Assembly (NCBI GenBank): GCA_964491915.1
Contig: CAZBHS010000007.1
Span: 1 to 64,000 of the forward strand
DNA from: JAHELQ01 sp964491915
Lineage (GTDB): Bacteria; Acidobacteriota; Aminicenantia; UBA2199
Length of the DNA: 64,000 bases
Reading direction: 5' to 3'
Notes under the pieces: model-generated
The model's input: the letters and a program-made list of their open reading frames with translations, nothing else
What the model was told of the DNA's origin: nothing
Databases searched by the model: none
Part shown: one piece after another, positions 16,967-26,664 of the stretch
Layout: every line of letters starts with the position of its first letter
Position numbering within the stretch: position 1 is the first letter of the stretch
Made by a program: the position numbers and the translations under genes

Positions 16967-17455
16967 CTAAATTGATGGGCATTTGCCCTTCCAGACAGAT
17001 ATGATCATGAGACATACGCCGACAGAAATAAAACTGTCGGCGATATTGAAGGTGGGCCAATGATATCCGATAATTTGAAAATCCAGGAAATCAACTACAA
17101 AGCCCTGAGCCAGGCGATCGATGATATTGCCGACCGCTCCTCCGGTGATAAATGACAATGAGAGGAGTTCCAACCGGCATTCGTCTTTTAATTTCAAGAA
17201 GAAATAGATCACGATGCCCAGGGCTACGATTGAAAACCCGGTGATGATTTTCTGCATCAACCAATCTGATGTACCGGAAAATATTCCCCAGATCGCCCCC
17301 CGGTTTTGAACGTGGATAATCTGGAAAAAATCCCCCAGCACCGGTACGCTCTTATAAAGGGACAGGTTCGTTTTGATTAAATACTTCGAAACCTGGTCCG
17401 CTATAATTATAAAAAAAGTGAAAAAAATGAATGTTTTTTTATTCGTTAGTGTCAA
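16967..17455 (-). CDS. lspA: Lipoprotein signal peptidase (signal peptidase II)
   Basis: LspA is the aspartic protease that removes the signal peptide from lipid-modified prolipoproteins. The 162-residue protein has four membrane helices. The conserved blocks are IADQVSKYLIKTNL, NRGAIWGIF, GGAVGNIIDRLAQGFVVDFL (catalytic Asp) and FNIADSFISVG (second catalytic Asp). The start overlaps the end of ileS by 17 bp; an ileS-lspA pair is a common bacterial arrangement. Confidence 0.94.
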   Translation of the reverse strand: MTLTNKKTFIFFTFFIIIADQVSKYLIKTNLSLYKSVPVLGDFFQIIHVQNRGAIWGIFSGTSDWLMQKIITGFSIVALGIVIYFFLKLKDECRLELLSLSFITGGAVGNIIDRLAQGFVVDFLDFQIIGYHWPTFNIADSFISVGVCLMIISVWKGKCPSI

Positions 17456-20234
17456 TGTCTAACTCCATGGCCACATCGGAACAACGGGGACAAAGCTCGG
17501 GATGTTCGTTGCCGGAGGTATCTTCCATAAACCAATTCCAGCACCTGGGGCATTTATTGCCGGTTGTTTTTTCGATTGAAATACTCTCGTTTTCACCTTT
17601 GCTTACGTCGATAGCCGAGACCACCAGGATCTCTTTCAATAGGTTGCGGTTCGCTTCGATTACAGGAAAGAGAGTGTCGCCCATGACTAATTTTACGTGG
17701 GCTTCGAGTGAGTCGCCGATGGTTTTATTGTTCCGTGCCGCTTCAATTCCTTTCAAGATGTTTTCCCGGATCGCCAGGAGGGTTTCCCAGTTCTTTTCGT
17801 CGATTTTGGAGAGATATTTTTCCTCCACTTCAGGGAAGGTATGGAGATGAACCGAATCCAATTTGCCGTCGAACGGGGGTACATGTTCCCAGGCTTCTTC
17901 GGTGGTGAAGGAGAGGATCGGGGCCATCATGAGCAGGGTTTCGGTGAGGAGTTTGTAAATCGCGGTTTGGGCGGCGCGGCGCGCAGTCGAATTTGTGCCG
18001 TTGCAATAGAGGTTGTCTTTGGTGAAATTGAGATAAAAAGAACTCAAGTCGTTGATGAAGAAATTCGAGAATGTATGAAAGATGATGTGGTAGTCGTAGT
18101 CATTGTAGGATTTGAAGACTTTTTGCTTTACCTGCTGTAGTTTGTAAAGGATGTAGCGGTCCACTTCCCGGAGATCTTTATCCGCCGCCATGTGTTTCGT
18201 GGGATCGAAGTCCGCCAGTACGCCCAACATGAAGCGCCAGGTGTTTCTCAGCTTGCGGTACGATTCGGTGACTCTCGACAGGATTTCATTGCCCAGGCGG
18301 ATGTCTTCCCGGTAGTTCACCATGGCGATCCAGAGGCGGAGCACTTCGGCGCCTTTTTGTTCGATGATGGTCTGCGGTTTGATGACATTGCCCATTGATT
18401 TGGACATGGCGCGTCCTTCATGGTCCAACGCCCATCCATGAGTGATACAGGTTTTGTATGGGGAGGTTTCCCTGGCGCTGATTCCTACCAATAGGGAAGA
18501 CTGGAACCAACCGCGATACTGGTCGCCCCCTTCGATGTACATGTCGGCGGGGAATTGGTGCCGTTCGATTTTTTCCAGGAGTCCGAAAGAGGAACCGGAT
18601 TCGAACCAGACATCCAGAATGTCTCGACCTTTGATGAATTTATCTTTTCCGCAACTGCCGCATGTGCTGCCTTCGGGAACCAATTCCGAGGCCTCCAATT
18701 TATACCAGGAGTCGGAACCATGGTTTTTGAATGTTTCCTGTACTTTTTCGACGACCTCTTCATTCAGAAGCGGTTCTCCGCAACTTTCGCAATAAAAGAC
18801 CGGAATCGGAACACCCCAGTCCCGTTGACGGGAGATGCACCAGTCGGGGCGGTTCTCCACCATATTGGAGATTCGGTCTTCGCCCCAGGGGGGGAGCCAG
18901 TTGACATCTTTGATGGCGGCTCTGGCCTTTTCCCGCAACTTGCCGGCGTCCATGGAGATGAACCATTGCTCGGTGGCCCGGTAGATGATCGGTTTTTTGC
19001 AGCGCCAGCAATGGGGGTACGAGTGATTGTAAGGGGTCGAATACAATAAACGGTTGAGGTCTTTGAGGTCCTCGGTGATCACCGGGTTGGCTTTGAAAAC
19101 ATGTTGCCCTTTGTATTTGCCGGCGGATTCGTCGAACACGCCGCCGGGGCCTACGGGCGAATAGATTTCCAGATTGTGGGCCAGGCCCGCCACATAGTCC
19201 TCTTCACCATGGCCGGGGGCGGTGTGGACGCAACCGGTTCCCTGGTCCAGAACCACGTAATCGGTGTTGATGATGAGGGAGTTCCGGTCGTACAGCGGGT
19301 GCTGGGCGTTCAAACCTTCCAGGTCGCTTCCTTTGAATTCTTTGATCTTTTTGGCTTCCCCTTTCACCAATTCGGCGATGGTGGGGATCAATTGGGTGGC
19401 GGCGATGTAGAGTTCGCCGTTCAATTCGAAGAGGGAGTAGTTGAATTCCGCATGGACGGCGATTGCCAGGTTGGCGGGGATTGTCCAGGGAGTGGTGGTC
19501 CAGATCAGTACGAAGATCTCTTTATCGTTGTATTCTTTTAAAAATTCCGGTTTGTCTTTCAATAAAAACTTCACATAAATCGACGGCGACACGTGATCGG
19601 CGTATTCGACTTCCGCTTCCGCCAACGCCGTCTGGCATGAGGCGCACCAATAGACCGGCCGCTTTTTACGGTATACGTTGCCGTTTTTTACGAAGGATTT
19701 GAAGAATTCGATGATGGACGACTCGTAACGGGGGTCGATTGTTTTGTATGGATTGTTCCAATCGCCGAAGACTCCCAGCCGTTTAAATTCTTCCCGTTGG
19801 ATATCGAGAAATTTTTCAGCGTAATCCCGGCATTTGTAACGAATTTTGAGGACCGGCATATCTTTCTTTTTGTCGCCTAGATTTTGGTCCACTTTGTGTT
19901 CGATCGGCAGACCGTGGCAGTCCCAACCCGGGACATACGGCGCCAGGAATCCCTCCATGGATTTGGTTTTGACGATAAAATCCTTCAAAATTTTATTTAA
20001 CGCGTGTCCCAGGTGAATGTTCCCATTGGCATAAGGGGGGCCGTCGTGCAAAATATATTTGGGAGCGTCGCTGCGAATGTTCATAATTCGTTTGTATATG
20101 TCGGTTTCTTCCCAATGTTTCAAAATTTGCGGTTCTTTGATGTTGAGTTGCGCTTTCATCGGGAATTGTGTTTTCGGTAAGTTCAGTGTGTCTTTCCATT
20201 TTGCTTTCAAATTGTCGTTGTTTCCTTTTGCCAT
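17439..20234 (-). CDS. ileS: Isoleucyl-tRNA synthetase
   Basis: IleS charges tRNA-Ile. The 931-residue protein has the class Ia signatures PPYANGNIHLGHAL (HIGH motif, near residue 60) and AMSKSMGN (KMSKS motif). It also has the editing domain, the anticodon-binding domain and a C-terminal zinc finger with two CPRC motifs (CPRCWNW and CPRCSD). This is the bacterial form (IleS1-type). The start has GGAG upstream. A possible promoter (TTGACT-17-CAGAAT) lies at 20264-20292. The gene leads a minus-strand run ileS-lspA-lgt-rluD. Confidence 0.96.
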   Translation of the reverse strand: MAKGNNDNLKAKWKDTLNLPKTQFPMKAQLNIKEPQILKHWEETDIYKRIMNIRSDAPKYILHDGPPYANGNIHLGHALNKILKDFIVKTKSMEGFLAPYVPGWDCHGLPIEHKVDQNLGDKKKDMPVLKIRYKCRDYAEKFLDIQREEFKRLGVFGDWNNPYKTIDPRYESSIIEFFKSFVKNGNVYRKKRPVYWCASCQTALAEAEVEYADHVSPSIYVKFLLKDKPEFLKEYNDKEIFVLIWTTTPWTIPANLAIAVHAEFNYSLFELNGELYIAATQLIPTIAELVKGEAKKIKEFKGSDLEGLNAQHPLYDRNSLIINTDYVVLDQGTGCVHTAPGHGEEDYVAGLAHNLEIYSPVGPGGVFDESAGKYKGQHVFKANPVITEDLKDLNRLLYSTPYNHSYPHCWRCKKPIIYRATEQWFISMDAGKLREKARAAIKDVNWLPPWGEDRISNMVENRPDWCISRQRDWGVPIPVFYCESCGEPLLNEEVVEKVQETFKNHGSDSWYKLEASELVPEGSTCGSCGKDKFIKGRDILDVWFESGSSFGLLEKIERHQFPADMYIEGGDQYRGWFQSSLLVGISARETSPYKTCITHGWALDHEGRAMSKSMGNVIKPQTIIEQKGAEVLRLWIAMVNYREDIRLGNEILSRVTESYRKLRNTWRFMLGVLADFDPTKHMAADKDLREVDRYILYKLQQVKQKVFKSYNDYDYHIIFHTFSNFFINDLSSFYLNFTKDNLYCNGTNSTARRAAQTAIYKLLTETLLMMAPILSFTTEEAWEHVPPFDGKLDSVHLHTFPEVEEKYLSKIDEKNWETLLAIRENILKGIEAARNNKTIGDSLEAHVKLVMGDTLFPVIEANRNLLKEILVVSAIDVSKGENESISIEKTTGNKCPRCWNWFMEDTSGNEHPELCPRCSDVAMELDIDTNE

Positions 20235-20263
20235 TTTTTTACTCCACTAATTTTTAAACTCTA

Positions 20264-20292
20264 ATTCTGCCCTATTTTTCCAGTTTAGTCAA
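20264..20292 (-). promoter_or_regulatory. Possible promoter of ileS
   Basis: On the minus strand, TTGACT (20292-20287) and CAGAAT (20269-20264) are 17 bp apart, about 30 bp before ileS. The -10 box is weak (4 of 6). The -35 box belongs to a TTGACTAAAC sequence also seen at 28834 and 54629. Confidence 0.4.
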
Positions 20293-20385
20293 GTGGAAAA
20301 CGTTGGTGGGTTTGGACTTCAGGGGATATTGTTACAAAAATTATAAATTTTAGACCGGCCGAAATCAGTCTGCAAACCGGTTGTT

Positions 20386-22230
20386 TTATCCCTGTTTATC
20401 CAGTACCGAAAGGACCTCGAGGGCATGTTTGACTTTGCCGAAGGGGGCGGAAACCTGGATGCCCTGAACATAGTCTCTAATTTGCAGAACCGACTCGCGG
20501 GCAATTTGGATACCTTCCTTCAACGCATCTTCCTTGGTTTTGGCGGCGCGCATCCTTTCCATGATATGATCCGGCACCGACGCGCCGGGTACGTCGCTAT
20601 TCATGAACTCAGCGTTGCGCAGGCTCACCAACGGCCAGATGCCGGCGATGATGGGGATTTTCACATGTTTAATTTTGTCCAGGAAAGCGAGCAGGATGTC
20701 CAGGTCGAAGATGGGCTGGGTGATTGCGTATTCAGCGCCCGCTTTGACCTTCCATTCGAAGCGGCTGATTTCCCGCTTCAAGTCGATGGCTCCTGGGTTG
20801 GCTCCTACTCCCAGGACATATCCAGTTTGAGAGCCGATATAGTTGCCGCCTAAGTCGAGACCGTGATTCAGATTGTTCACCATGTTCATGAGGCCGATGG
20901 AGTCAACATCGAAGACCGCTGTGGCGTCGGGGTAGTCTCCCATTTTCGGCGGATCGCCGGTGATGATCAGCAGGTTTTTGATGCCCAGGGCATCGAGCCC
21001 CAGCATGTCGGACATCATGCCCAGGAGATTGCGGTCCCGGCAGGTATAGTGAAGCACCGGCTCGATTCCGATTTGTTGTTTGATTAGAAGACCGAGATGC
21101 TGGGCCCCCATCCGGCTCATGGCCCTGGGACCGTCCGGTACGTTCACCATATCGATGTCGGCCTCTTTCAACAAACGAATTGAATCCAGAACTTTTGTCG
21201 GATCATTGCCGCGGGGAGGGACGATTTCGACGGAGGTGACGAATGTCCCTTCGGCGATTTTTTTGCCCAATATCGATTTTTCCGCCATTGGAATAGGAGT
21301 CGCCTGTTCCGATTGTAGGTCGGGGGTAGGGGTGATGACAGTGTGTTGGCGGGGGATGATGGAGCGGATGGCGTTGTGCATGGCTTTGATGTATTCGGGG
21401 GTGGTTCCGCAACAGCCGCCGACGATTTTCGCTCCCGCTTGAATGAAGCGGCGGGCGTACTCCGCCATGTATTCGCCGGAGGCCAGATACAGATTGCGGC
21501 CTTCCACCACCCGCGGTACGCCGGCGTTGGGCATGATGCAAATCGGTTTGCTCGTCACCTGAACCATCTTTTCGAGAGCCTCCATCATGACCGGGGGGCC
21601 GACGCTGCAATTGATGCCGATGACATCCGCGTCCCATTCGTCCAGCCGTTTGGTGAAAACTTCCGGAGATGTTCCGTACAGCGAGTTTCCATCGCTGCCG
21701 ATGGTCATGGAGGCGATGATGGGTTTGTCGGTCAATTGGCGAATGGCCAGAATCGCCTGTTTGATTTCGCTGAGATCCGAAAAGGTTTCGAGGGCGAATA
21801 GATCGACGCCCCCTTCCAGCAAAACTTCGGCCTGTACTTTGAAGCATTCCCGCGCCTCTTCCACAGAGGTGGGACCATAGGGTTCGATCCTGATTCCCAA
21901 AGGCCCCATGGAGCCTGACACCAGAGCGTCGTCCCCGGCCGCCTCACGGGCTAGTTTCGCGCCCGCCAGATTGATCTCTTCCAATTTATCGGCGTGTCCA
22001 TACTTTTTCAGCTTATGGAAGTTGGCGCCGAAGGTATTGGTCTCGATCACGTCGGCTCCGGCGTTGATGTAAGCGTCGTGGATCTCTTTCACCAGATCCG
22101 GTCTGGACAGATTCAATTCTTCATAACAGCGGTTTATATAAATCCCCCGCGCATAGAGCATCGTTCCCATCGCTCCATCGAAGAGGACGATATTGTCTTC
22201 CAATTGGTCAAACAATTTGCTTTTCGGCAA
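20386..22230 (-). CDS. Bifunctional homocysteine S-methyltransferase / methylene-THF reductase
   Basis: This fusion combines an N-terminal homocysteine methyltransferase (residues 1-300) with a C-terminal methylene-THF reductase (MetF; about 320-610). The methyltransferase half has LFDGAMGTMLYARG, the zinc ligand region GINCSVGP and the double Cys GGCCGTTPEYI. The reductase half has TSVEIVPPRGNDPTK, LLIITGDPP and EYAITQPIFDLDILLAFL. Such fusions are known in Bacillus (YitJ) and many anaerobes and supply methionine methyl groups. The best start is TTG 22230, which has AAGGAG 6 nt upstream; the TTG at 22236 would sit directly against that site. The MetH B12-binding and activation domains are absent, so a separate corrinoid protein may be needed. 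Confidence 0.9.
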   Translation of the reverse strand: MPKSKLFDQLEDNIVLFDGAMGTMLYARGIYINRCYEELNLSRPDLVKEIHDAYINAGADVIETNTFGANFHKLKKYGHADKLEEINLAGAKLAREAAGDDALVSGSMGPLGIRIEPYGPTSVEEARECFKVQAEVLLEGGVDLFALETFSDLSEIKQAILAIRQLTDKPIIASMTIGSDGNSLYGTSPEVFTKRLDEWDADVIGINCSVGPPVMMEALEKMVQVTSKPICIMPNAGVPRVVEGRNLYLASGEYMAEYARRFIQAGAKIVGGCCGTTPEYIKAMHNAIRSIIPRQHTVITPTPDLQSEQATPIPMAEKSILGKKIAEGTFVTSVEIVPPRGNDPTKVLDSIRLLKEADIDMVNVPDGPRAMSRMGAQHLGLLIKQQIGIEPVLHYTCRDRNLLGMMSDMLGLDALGIKNLLIITGDPPKMGDYPDATAVFDVDSIGLMNMVNNLNHGLDLGGNYIGSQTGYVLGVGANPGAIDLKREISRFEWKVKAGAEYAITQPIFDLDILLAFLDKIKHVKIPIIAGIWPLVSLRNAEFMNSDVPGASVPDHIMERMRAAKTKEDALKEGIQIARESVLQIRDYVQGIQVSAPFGKVKHALEVLSVLDKQG

Positions 22231-22253
22231 TGTCAACTCCTTGTATAAGGGAG

Positions 22254-22282
22254 ATTATAAAAGAAATCCCCCCAAATGACAA
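22254..22282 (-). promoter_or_regulatory. Promoter of the methyltransferase/MTHFR gene
   Basis: On the minus strand, TTGTCA (22282-22277), 17 bp, TATAAT (22259-22254) is close to consensus. The predicted leader is only about 15-20 nt, so a SAM or cobalamin riboswitch is ruled out downstream of it. Confidence 0.65.
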
Positions 22283-22352
22283 GAACCAAAAATGAGACTC
22301 TCTCGAACGCATCATTCACAACCTACTTATACTGGTCGTTGCGTACCGAGTA

Positions 22353-22376
22353 GGCGGGGCGTTTGGTTGCCCCGCC
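22353..22376. terminator. GC-rich hairpin after the FG-GAP gene
   Basis: Perfect arms GGCGGGGC (22353-22360) and GCCCCGCC (22369-22376) enclose an 8-nt loop, 20 bp beyond the stop of the minus-strand gene ending at 22396. There is no T run, so it may be a factor-dependent terminator or an mRNA-stabilising hairpin. Confidence 0.45.
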
Positions 22377-22395
22377 TTGGGACTGGTGGGAGATT

Positions 22396-23277
22396 TTATT
22401 GAGTGGCGAAGTAGCCCTCGATGGGGGCTAGTAGGTCGAAGTTGGAGATTTGGGTTTGGATGGAACCGGCGCCGGCGGGAGCGATGCCGTTGTATTCGGT
22501 GTGTCCGGGGTTGTAGATGCAGATCGAGCCGTCGTAGGCGCGGTAGAGGGCGAACTCCTCTTTTCCGTCGTTGTCGAAGTCGCCGGTCATCATGGCGTCG
22601 AAAAAGACGCCGGAATTGGAATATCCGGTATGGGATTTGAGGGTGGAAGCCTGTCTGTAAAAGATTTTCACCATGTTGTCGGTGGCGGGGGCGCCGCCTC
22701 CTTGCTTGCTGTAGAGAATCAGGTCGTCGAAACCGTCCAGGTCGTAATCGATGGCGTCCATATTGTCGAAATTGTTGATGTTGGAATTGAAGGATAGAGC
22801 GAATGAGGGACCGCTCGATTCATAACTGGAATAGCCGGGATTGTAAATGACGATTTTTGTGTCGCTTTTCCGGTAAAGAGCGATTTCTTCTTTCCCGTCC
22901 ATGTCGAAATCGCCGGTGGTCATCAAATCGAATGTCAGAGTGGAGGTGGAGTAGCCGGTATGGATATGGGAACCGATTTTGTAGACGCTGATGCGGTTGT
23001 CGGTGGAAGGAGTACCTCCTCCTTGCTTGCTGTAGAAGACAATCTCGTCGAAGCCGTCATCGTCGAAGTCAATGGCCGACATGGCGTCGAAGTTGGTGAC
23101 CCCGGTGCTGATGTAACCGGCGATGGCCGGAGCGCTGCCATTGTAGATCTCATGCCCCGGATTGTAGATCGCCACCAATCCGTCAATTGCCCGGTACAAC
23201 GCGAATTCGTCCTTACGATCGCCGTCAAAGTCTCCGGTGGCGAGCAATGTGAATTCGAAGCCGGATGACGAGTAGCC
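22396..23277 (-). repeat. About 320-bp coding repeats (FG-GAP units)
   Basis: The 3' third of the exported protein gene consists of 2.6 related units of about 107 codons. The string FYSKQGGG (and LYSKQGGG), with an Asp-rich loop before it, recurs in the first two units. NPGH or NPGY recurs in all three. Confidence 0.7.
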
Positions 23278-24864
23278 GCGGTGGTCCGGCGGTGGAGGTG
23301 GCGAACCGGGTTTGAACAGGTCTATCATGTTGGTGTCGTAGCCGTCTCCCTGCCGACTATATCCCAGGATTCCATCTCTGAAGGCTGGACTCTCGAGCGC
23401 TGCCTGGTCTTTGTACAGGGCGGCGCTCTGCATCACGATGTCCGGATGAATGTCTATCTTTTCGAGGTTCCTGTTCACCATTGGCCGCAAAACCCCATCT
23501 CTGAGACTGGTGATTCTCTCCCGGTCGCCGGCTGAAAAAGTGGCGAACATCCGGGATCTGATCAATTTGGTGAGCCCGTCCGCCAATTGATACGCCACCG
23601 ATTGATAGCTGGCGCCGAGATTGTATTGTTCCACATACTGAAGCACCTGCCCGTCCGGCAACAATCGCGGCAAATACGCCGAGCCGTGCCCCGCCGGATA
23701 GGCCAGGCCCGGAAGCAAGAAGTGGTTGATGGTGTTTATGGCGCGATCTCTGAGGTTATCCCAGGCATCGATGGATTTGGCGTGTGGGCCGTACTGCTGC
23801 GGCAAGGCCTCGCTCATATCCACCAGCGCCCTGAGGATGATCCCGATGTAGTATGGGTAGGTATCATGGAATTCCGCCCGCGGAGGATAGGTCCAGGCGC
23901 CGTCGTCCGGTTCCAATTGCCGGCCGTCGATGCAGCGTTCGAATATATCCAGACCGCGGTTGAGGTAGCGTTGCCTACCGGTTGCCCGGTAAGCGTGGAT
24001 CAGACCGGTGGCGGCAAACGCCTTGAAGTTGTTGACCTGCTTGATCTCTCCAGTGTAGTTTGACAACGGATTTTCCGGGTATTCGTCATACTTGATCGAG
24101 TGAACCGTCAGCCAATCGGCGGCCCGCGCCACAGCGGTGAAAAGCTGCTGCAAAAAACCATCATCCTCATATTCGATTTCCACCAGGAACATATAACCCT
24201 CGGCCAATGACGCCAGGGCGCAGGCGGTTTCGTATTCGTCCGGGTAAGTCAGGGCGATGCCGGTATGGTCGTCGTCAAGGTTTGGAGTCGATTGGTCCGG
24301 TCTACCGCCCCACATTATATAGGAACCGTAATAGGCGCTCCCTTCATTCAGGTATTGTTGGCATAAAACGTAAGCCAACGCTTCGATGATCCGGGTCAGA
24401 TACAATGATTGTAGACTGTCGCCGCCGGCGCGGTATTTGTGGATGTAGGCGCAAATGCGTCGCGATATCTGGCGAATCAGCGGATGTGACCCCATCCAAT
24501 AGTCTCCCGGTTGGGTTGCCCACCAATCGGGATATTTATTTATCTCTCCATTGTATTGGTACAGGTCGATGTAGCGGGAAAAATAGCCTCTTCCCCATGA
24601 CCCGGCGCCCCAATGGAGAGCCGGATTTTCAATGTATTCGGGTGAAGATCCCGGAGGGTAGATTTGTGTGATTTTACTGGCGTTGTACAGATACTCGGAG
24701 TAAGCGTGCATGTTTTGAAACGCTGTGTCGAGATCGACTTCAAAAATCGCCGCTCCGTCGAATCCCACCGGTAACTCTTCAACCTCTTGAGCCATCGCGG
24801 GGTGGCTGAACATCCCTATTCCAATGAATAGACTAATCACGTACAAAAATGTTGTGATTTTCAT
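22396..24864 (-). CDS. Secreted alpha-toroid protein with FG-GAP/VCBS-type repeats
   Basis: The 822-residue exported protein begins with a signal peptide (TTFLYVISLFIGIGMFSHPAMA). Residues about 30-510 are helical and aromatic-rich with repeated Trp/Tyr motifs (HWGAGSWGRGYFSRY, WLTVHSIKYDEYPEN, AYRATGRQRYLNRGLDIF), in the style of (alpha/alpha)-toroid glycosidases or polysaccharide lyases; no exact family or catalytic residue can be named. Residues about 530-822 hold 2.6 copies of a roughly 107-residue unit. Each unit has Asp-rich loops (DFDGDRKDE, DFDDDGFDE, DFDMDGKEE, DYDLDGFDD, DFDNDGKEE) that look like calcium-binding FG-GAP/VCBS blades. A GGGGAGAG ribosome site precedes the ATG. Surface or secreted carbohydrate binding or cleavage is likely. 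Confidence 0.75.
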   Translation of the reverse strand: MKITTFLYVISLFIGIGMFSHPAMAQEVEELPVGFDGAAIFEVDLDTAFQNMHAYSEYLYNASKITQIYPPGSSPEYIENPALHWGAGSWGRGYFSRYIDLYQYNGEINKYPDWWATQPGDYWMGSHPLIRQISRRICAYIHKYRAGGDSLQSLYLTRIIEALAYVLCQQYLNEGSAYYGSYIMWGGRPDQSTPNLDDDHTGIALTYPDEYETACALASLAEGYMFLVEIEYEDDGFLQQLFTAVARAADWLTVHSIKYDEYPENPLSNYTGEIKQVNNFKAFAATGLIHAYRATGRQRYLNRGLDIFERCIDGRQLEPDDGAWTYPPRAEFHDTYPYYIGIILRALVDMSEALPQQYGPHAKSIDAWDNLRDRAINTINHFLLPGLAYPAGHGSAYLPRLLPDGQVLQYVEQYNLGASYQSVAYQLADGLTKLIRSRMFATFSAGDRERITSLRDGVLRPMVNRNLEKIDIHPDIVMQSAALYKDQAALESPAFRDGILGYSRQGDGYDTNMIDLFKPGSPPPPPDHRGYSSSGFEFTLLATGDFDGDRKDEFALYRAIDGLVAIYNPGHEIYNGSAPAIAGYISTGVTNFDAMSAIDFDDDGFDEIVFYSKQGGGTPSTDNRISVYKIGSHIHTGYSTSTLTFDLMTTGDFDMDGKEEIALYRKSDTKIVIYNPGYSSYESSGPSFALSFNSNINNFDNMDAIDYDLDGFDDLILYSKQGGGAPATDNMVKIFYRQASTLKSHTGYSNSGVFFDAMMTGDFDNDGKEEFALYRAYDGSICIYNPGHTEYNGIAPAGAGSIQTQISNFDLLAPIEGYFATQ

Positions 24865-25062
24865 TTTTCTCTCCCCTAAAAACTAGAATCGCCTTTCCCC
24901 CGCAAGGCTCCCCAGGAAGATACTTATTAGGTGGCAAGAGGAATGCCAACCGGTTCCAAAAGTGGAAAGAAATATTTGGTAAGGGTTTTGAGGGATTACT
25001 CGTTTAGTGGAGAGAAAAAATATTCGCCCGGAGTTACATCACATAACCCCAGGGTTATCTCT

Positions 25063-26661
25063 TCAACTAATGGTGAAGACTTTGATGATGGCGATGGTGA
25101 CGCCGGTGATACCTTCGCCTCCGAGGGCGCCGGCGGCGATGATGGCGGGGGTTCCGTCCGCTGTGGATTTTGGGGAGAGTTTTTTGATGATAAAGCTTGT
25201 GAGGCCGCCGAGGAAGACTGTGGCGGAAATTGTCATAGGGAGGAACACGCCGAGGCCTAGTGTCATGCCGGGGACGTTGAAGATATAAAGGACGAAACCG
25301 ATTGCCAGTCCGATTGCGAATGCCGGCAAATGGGGGAGGCCGCTGATCATGGTGGATACCGCGTAGGCCTGGGGGGCGATCAATTGGCTACCGGGGCCGA
25401 ATGCGCCGAAGGCTTTGTACATGGCGAATAGGACAAACACAGATACAATGGCTCCTACAATACCGCCGGTGGCCTCGGCGATCAATTGGGCGCGGGGGTC
25501 GGTTTTGAGGATATGTCCCGATTTGAAATCGTTCAACACATCGCCGGTCAGACCGCAAGCCACCGCCACGATTCCCGCCACCATGAAGGCTTCGATGGCG
25601 CCGATATGAAGCAGGGCCCGCACCGCCAACAATACCAGGATGCCGAATATCTCCATTGGATTGATGCCTGTCTGTCCCGTGATGGAAGCCGCCATCGCTG
25701 TGGTGATCCAAACTCCCAAAATTGTCAACAAGCCGGCCCACACACCGATGCCGGTGACAATGGTAAAACCAAAGGCCAGCCCCGCCATGATGATGGACCA
25801 GGCGATAAAGCGCTTGTCTCCGCCGTCTCTGTGTTTCAGCATGGGGCCGTAAATCTCGCGGGCTTTGCGGAGGATTCCCTTCACCAGAATGCCGATGCCG
25901 GTTCCGATCATGAGGCCGATGCCCAGACTGTTCTTGAAGGCGGTCGCCGCCTCCGGGCCGGCGAACCATTGATTGGAAAGCCCCAGGGGCACCATCACCT
26001 TGTTCGCCAGTACTGCCCCAAGAAACCAGACTCCGGTGTAGAGGGGGCCGATGATGTAGCCGATAGCCACCGCCATCGGCGAGAACCAGAATCCCGCCAC
26101 AGCGCCGGGGAAGAGTTTGATGCCGTCCCTCAACGCCACCAACAGAGCGGTGACTCCTAGCGACGCGAACAATGCGCCCGCTTTTTTGCCGCCCTTATCG
26201 CCGGTCTTCACTGTTTGGGCCGCCGCCATACCGATGGGGAAGGGAAGCTGCTCCTTCTCGATGAAAAACAATCGCAACGACGCGGTAAACAGTACTCCAA
26301 GGAGGGTTCCCGCCAGAGTGACTCCAAGCAGGGGCAAAACCCCGACATTGGCTTCAGGGTATAGGATCCAGATACCGGGAATGGTGAAAGCCACGCCTCC
26401 GGCCACCATGCCTCCCGCGGACATGGCGGTATGGGCGACATTTATCTCGTTGACATTGGTGTTTTTCAACATTTTTAGAATCGCCATCGAAAGTATGGCC
26501 ACAAATATTGTGGGCCAGGGCAGGCTGCCCATTCTCAACGAGACATACAGGGAACTGGTGGTGATGACAATGGAGCCGATGATGCCTAAAATCAACGCCC
26601 TGGGGGTGCATTGGCGGTTGAATGGTAGTGGCGGCTCGATTATCTTCTGTAATTGCGGCAC
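25063..26661 (-). CDS. OPT family oligopeptide/metal transporter
   Basis: This is a polytopic membrane protein of 532 residues with about 14-16 hydrophobic segments. The OPT/YSL signature is visible at the N-terminus (QCTPRALILGIIGSIVITTSSLYVSLRMGSLPWPTIFVAI), split by conserved loops such as AQTVKTGDKGG and LSNQWFAGPEAAT. OPT proteins take up small peptides or metal-chelate complexes; the substrate is unknown. The apparent start is GTG 26661, 3 bp after the stop of era, with no strong ribosome site, so translation may depend on era. The C-terminus ends in Gly/Ala/Ile-rich helices. Confidence 0.85.
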   Translation of the reverse strand: MPQLQKIIEPPLPFNRQCTPRALILGIIGSIVITTSSLYVSLRMGSLPWPTIFVAILSMAILKMLKNTNVNEINVAHTAMSAGGMVAGGVAFTIPGIWILYPEANVGVLPLLGVTLAGTLLGVLFTASLRLFFIEKEQLPFPIGMAAAQTVKTGDKGGKKAGALFASLGVTALLVALRDGIKLFPGAVAGFWFSPMAVAIGYIIGPLYTGVWFLGAVLANKVMVPLGLSNQWFAGPEAATAFKNSLGIGLMIGTGIGILVKGILRKAREIYGPMLKHRDGGDKRFIAWSIIMAGLAFGFTIVTGIGVWAGLLTILGVWITTAMAASITGQTGINPMEIFGILVLLAVRALLHIGAIEAFMVAGIVAVACGLTGDVLNDFKSGHILKTDPRAQLIAEATGGIVGAIVSVFVLFAMYKAFGAFGPGSQLIAPQAYAVSTMISGLPHLPAFAIGLAIGFVLYIFNVPGMTLGLGVFLPMTISATVFLGGLTSFIIKKLSPKSTADGTPAIIAAGALGGEGITGVTIAIIKVFTIS

Positions 26662-26664
26662 TGG

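Noticed and set aside
22237..22395. SAM or cobalamin riboswitch before the methyltransferase/MTHFR gene
   Set aside because: The promoter leaves a leader of only about 15-20 nt and the region upstream shows no aptamer-like helices.
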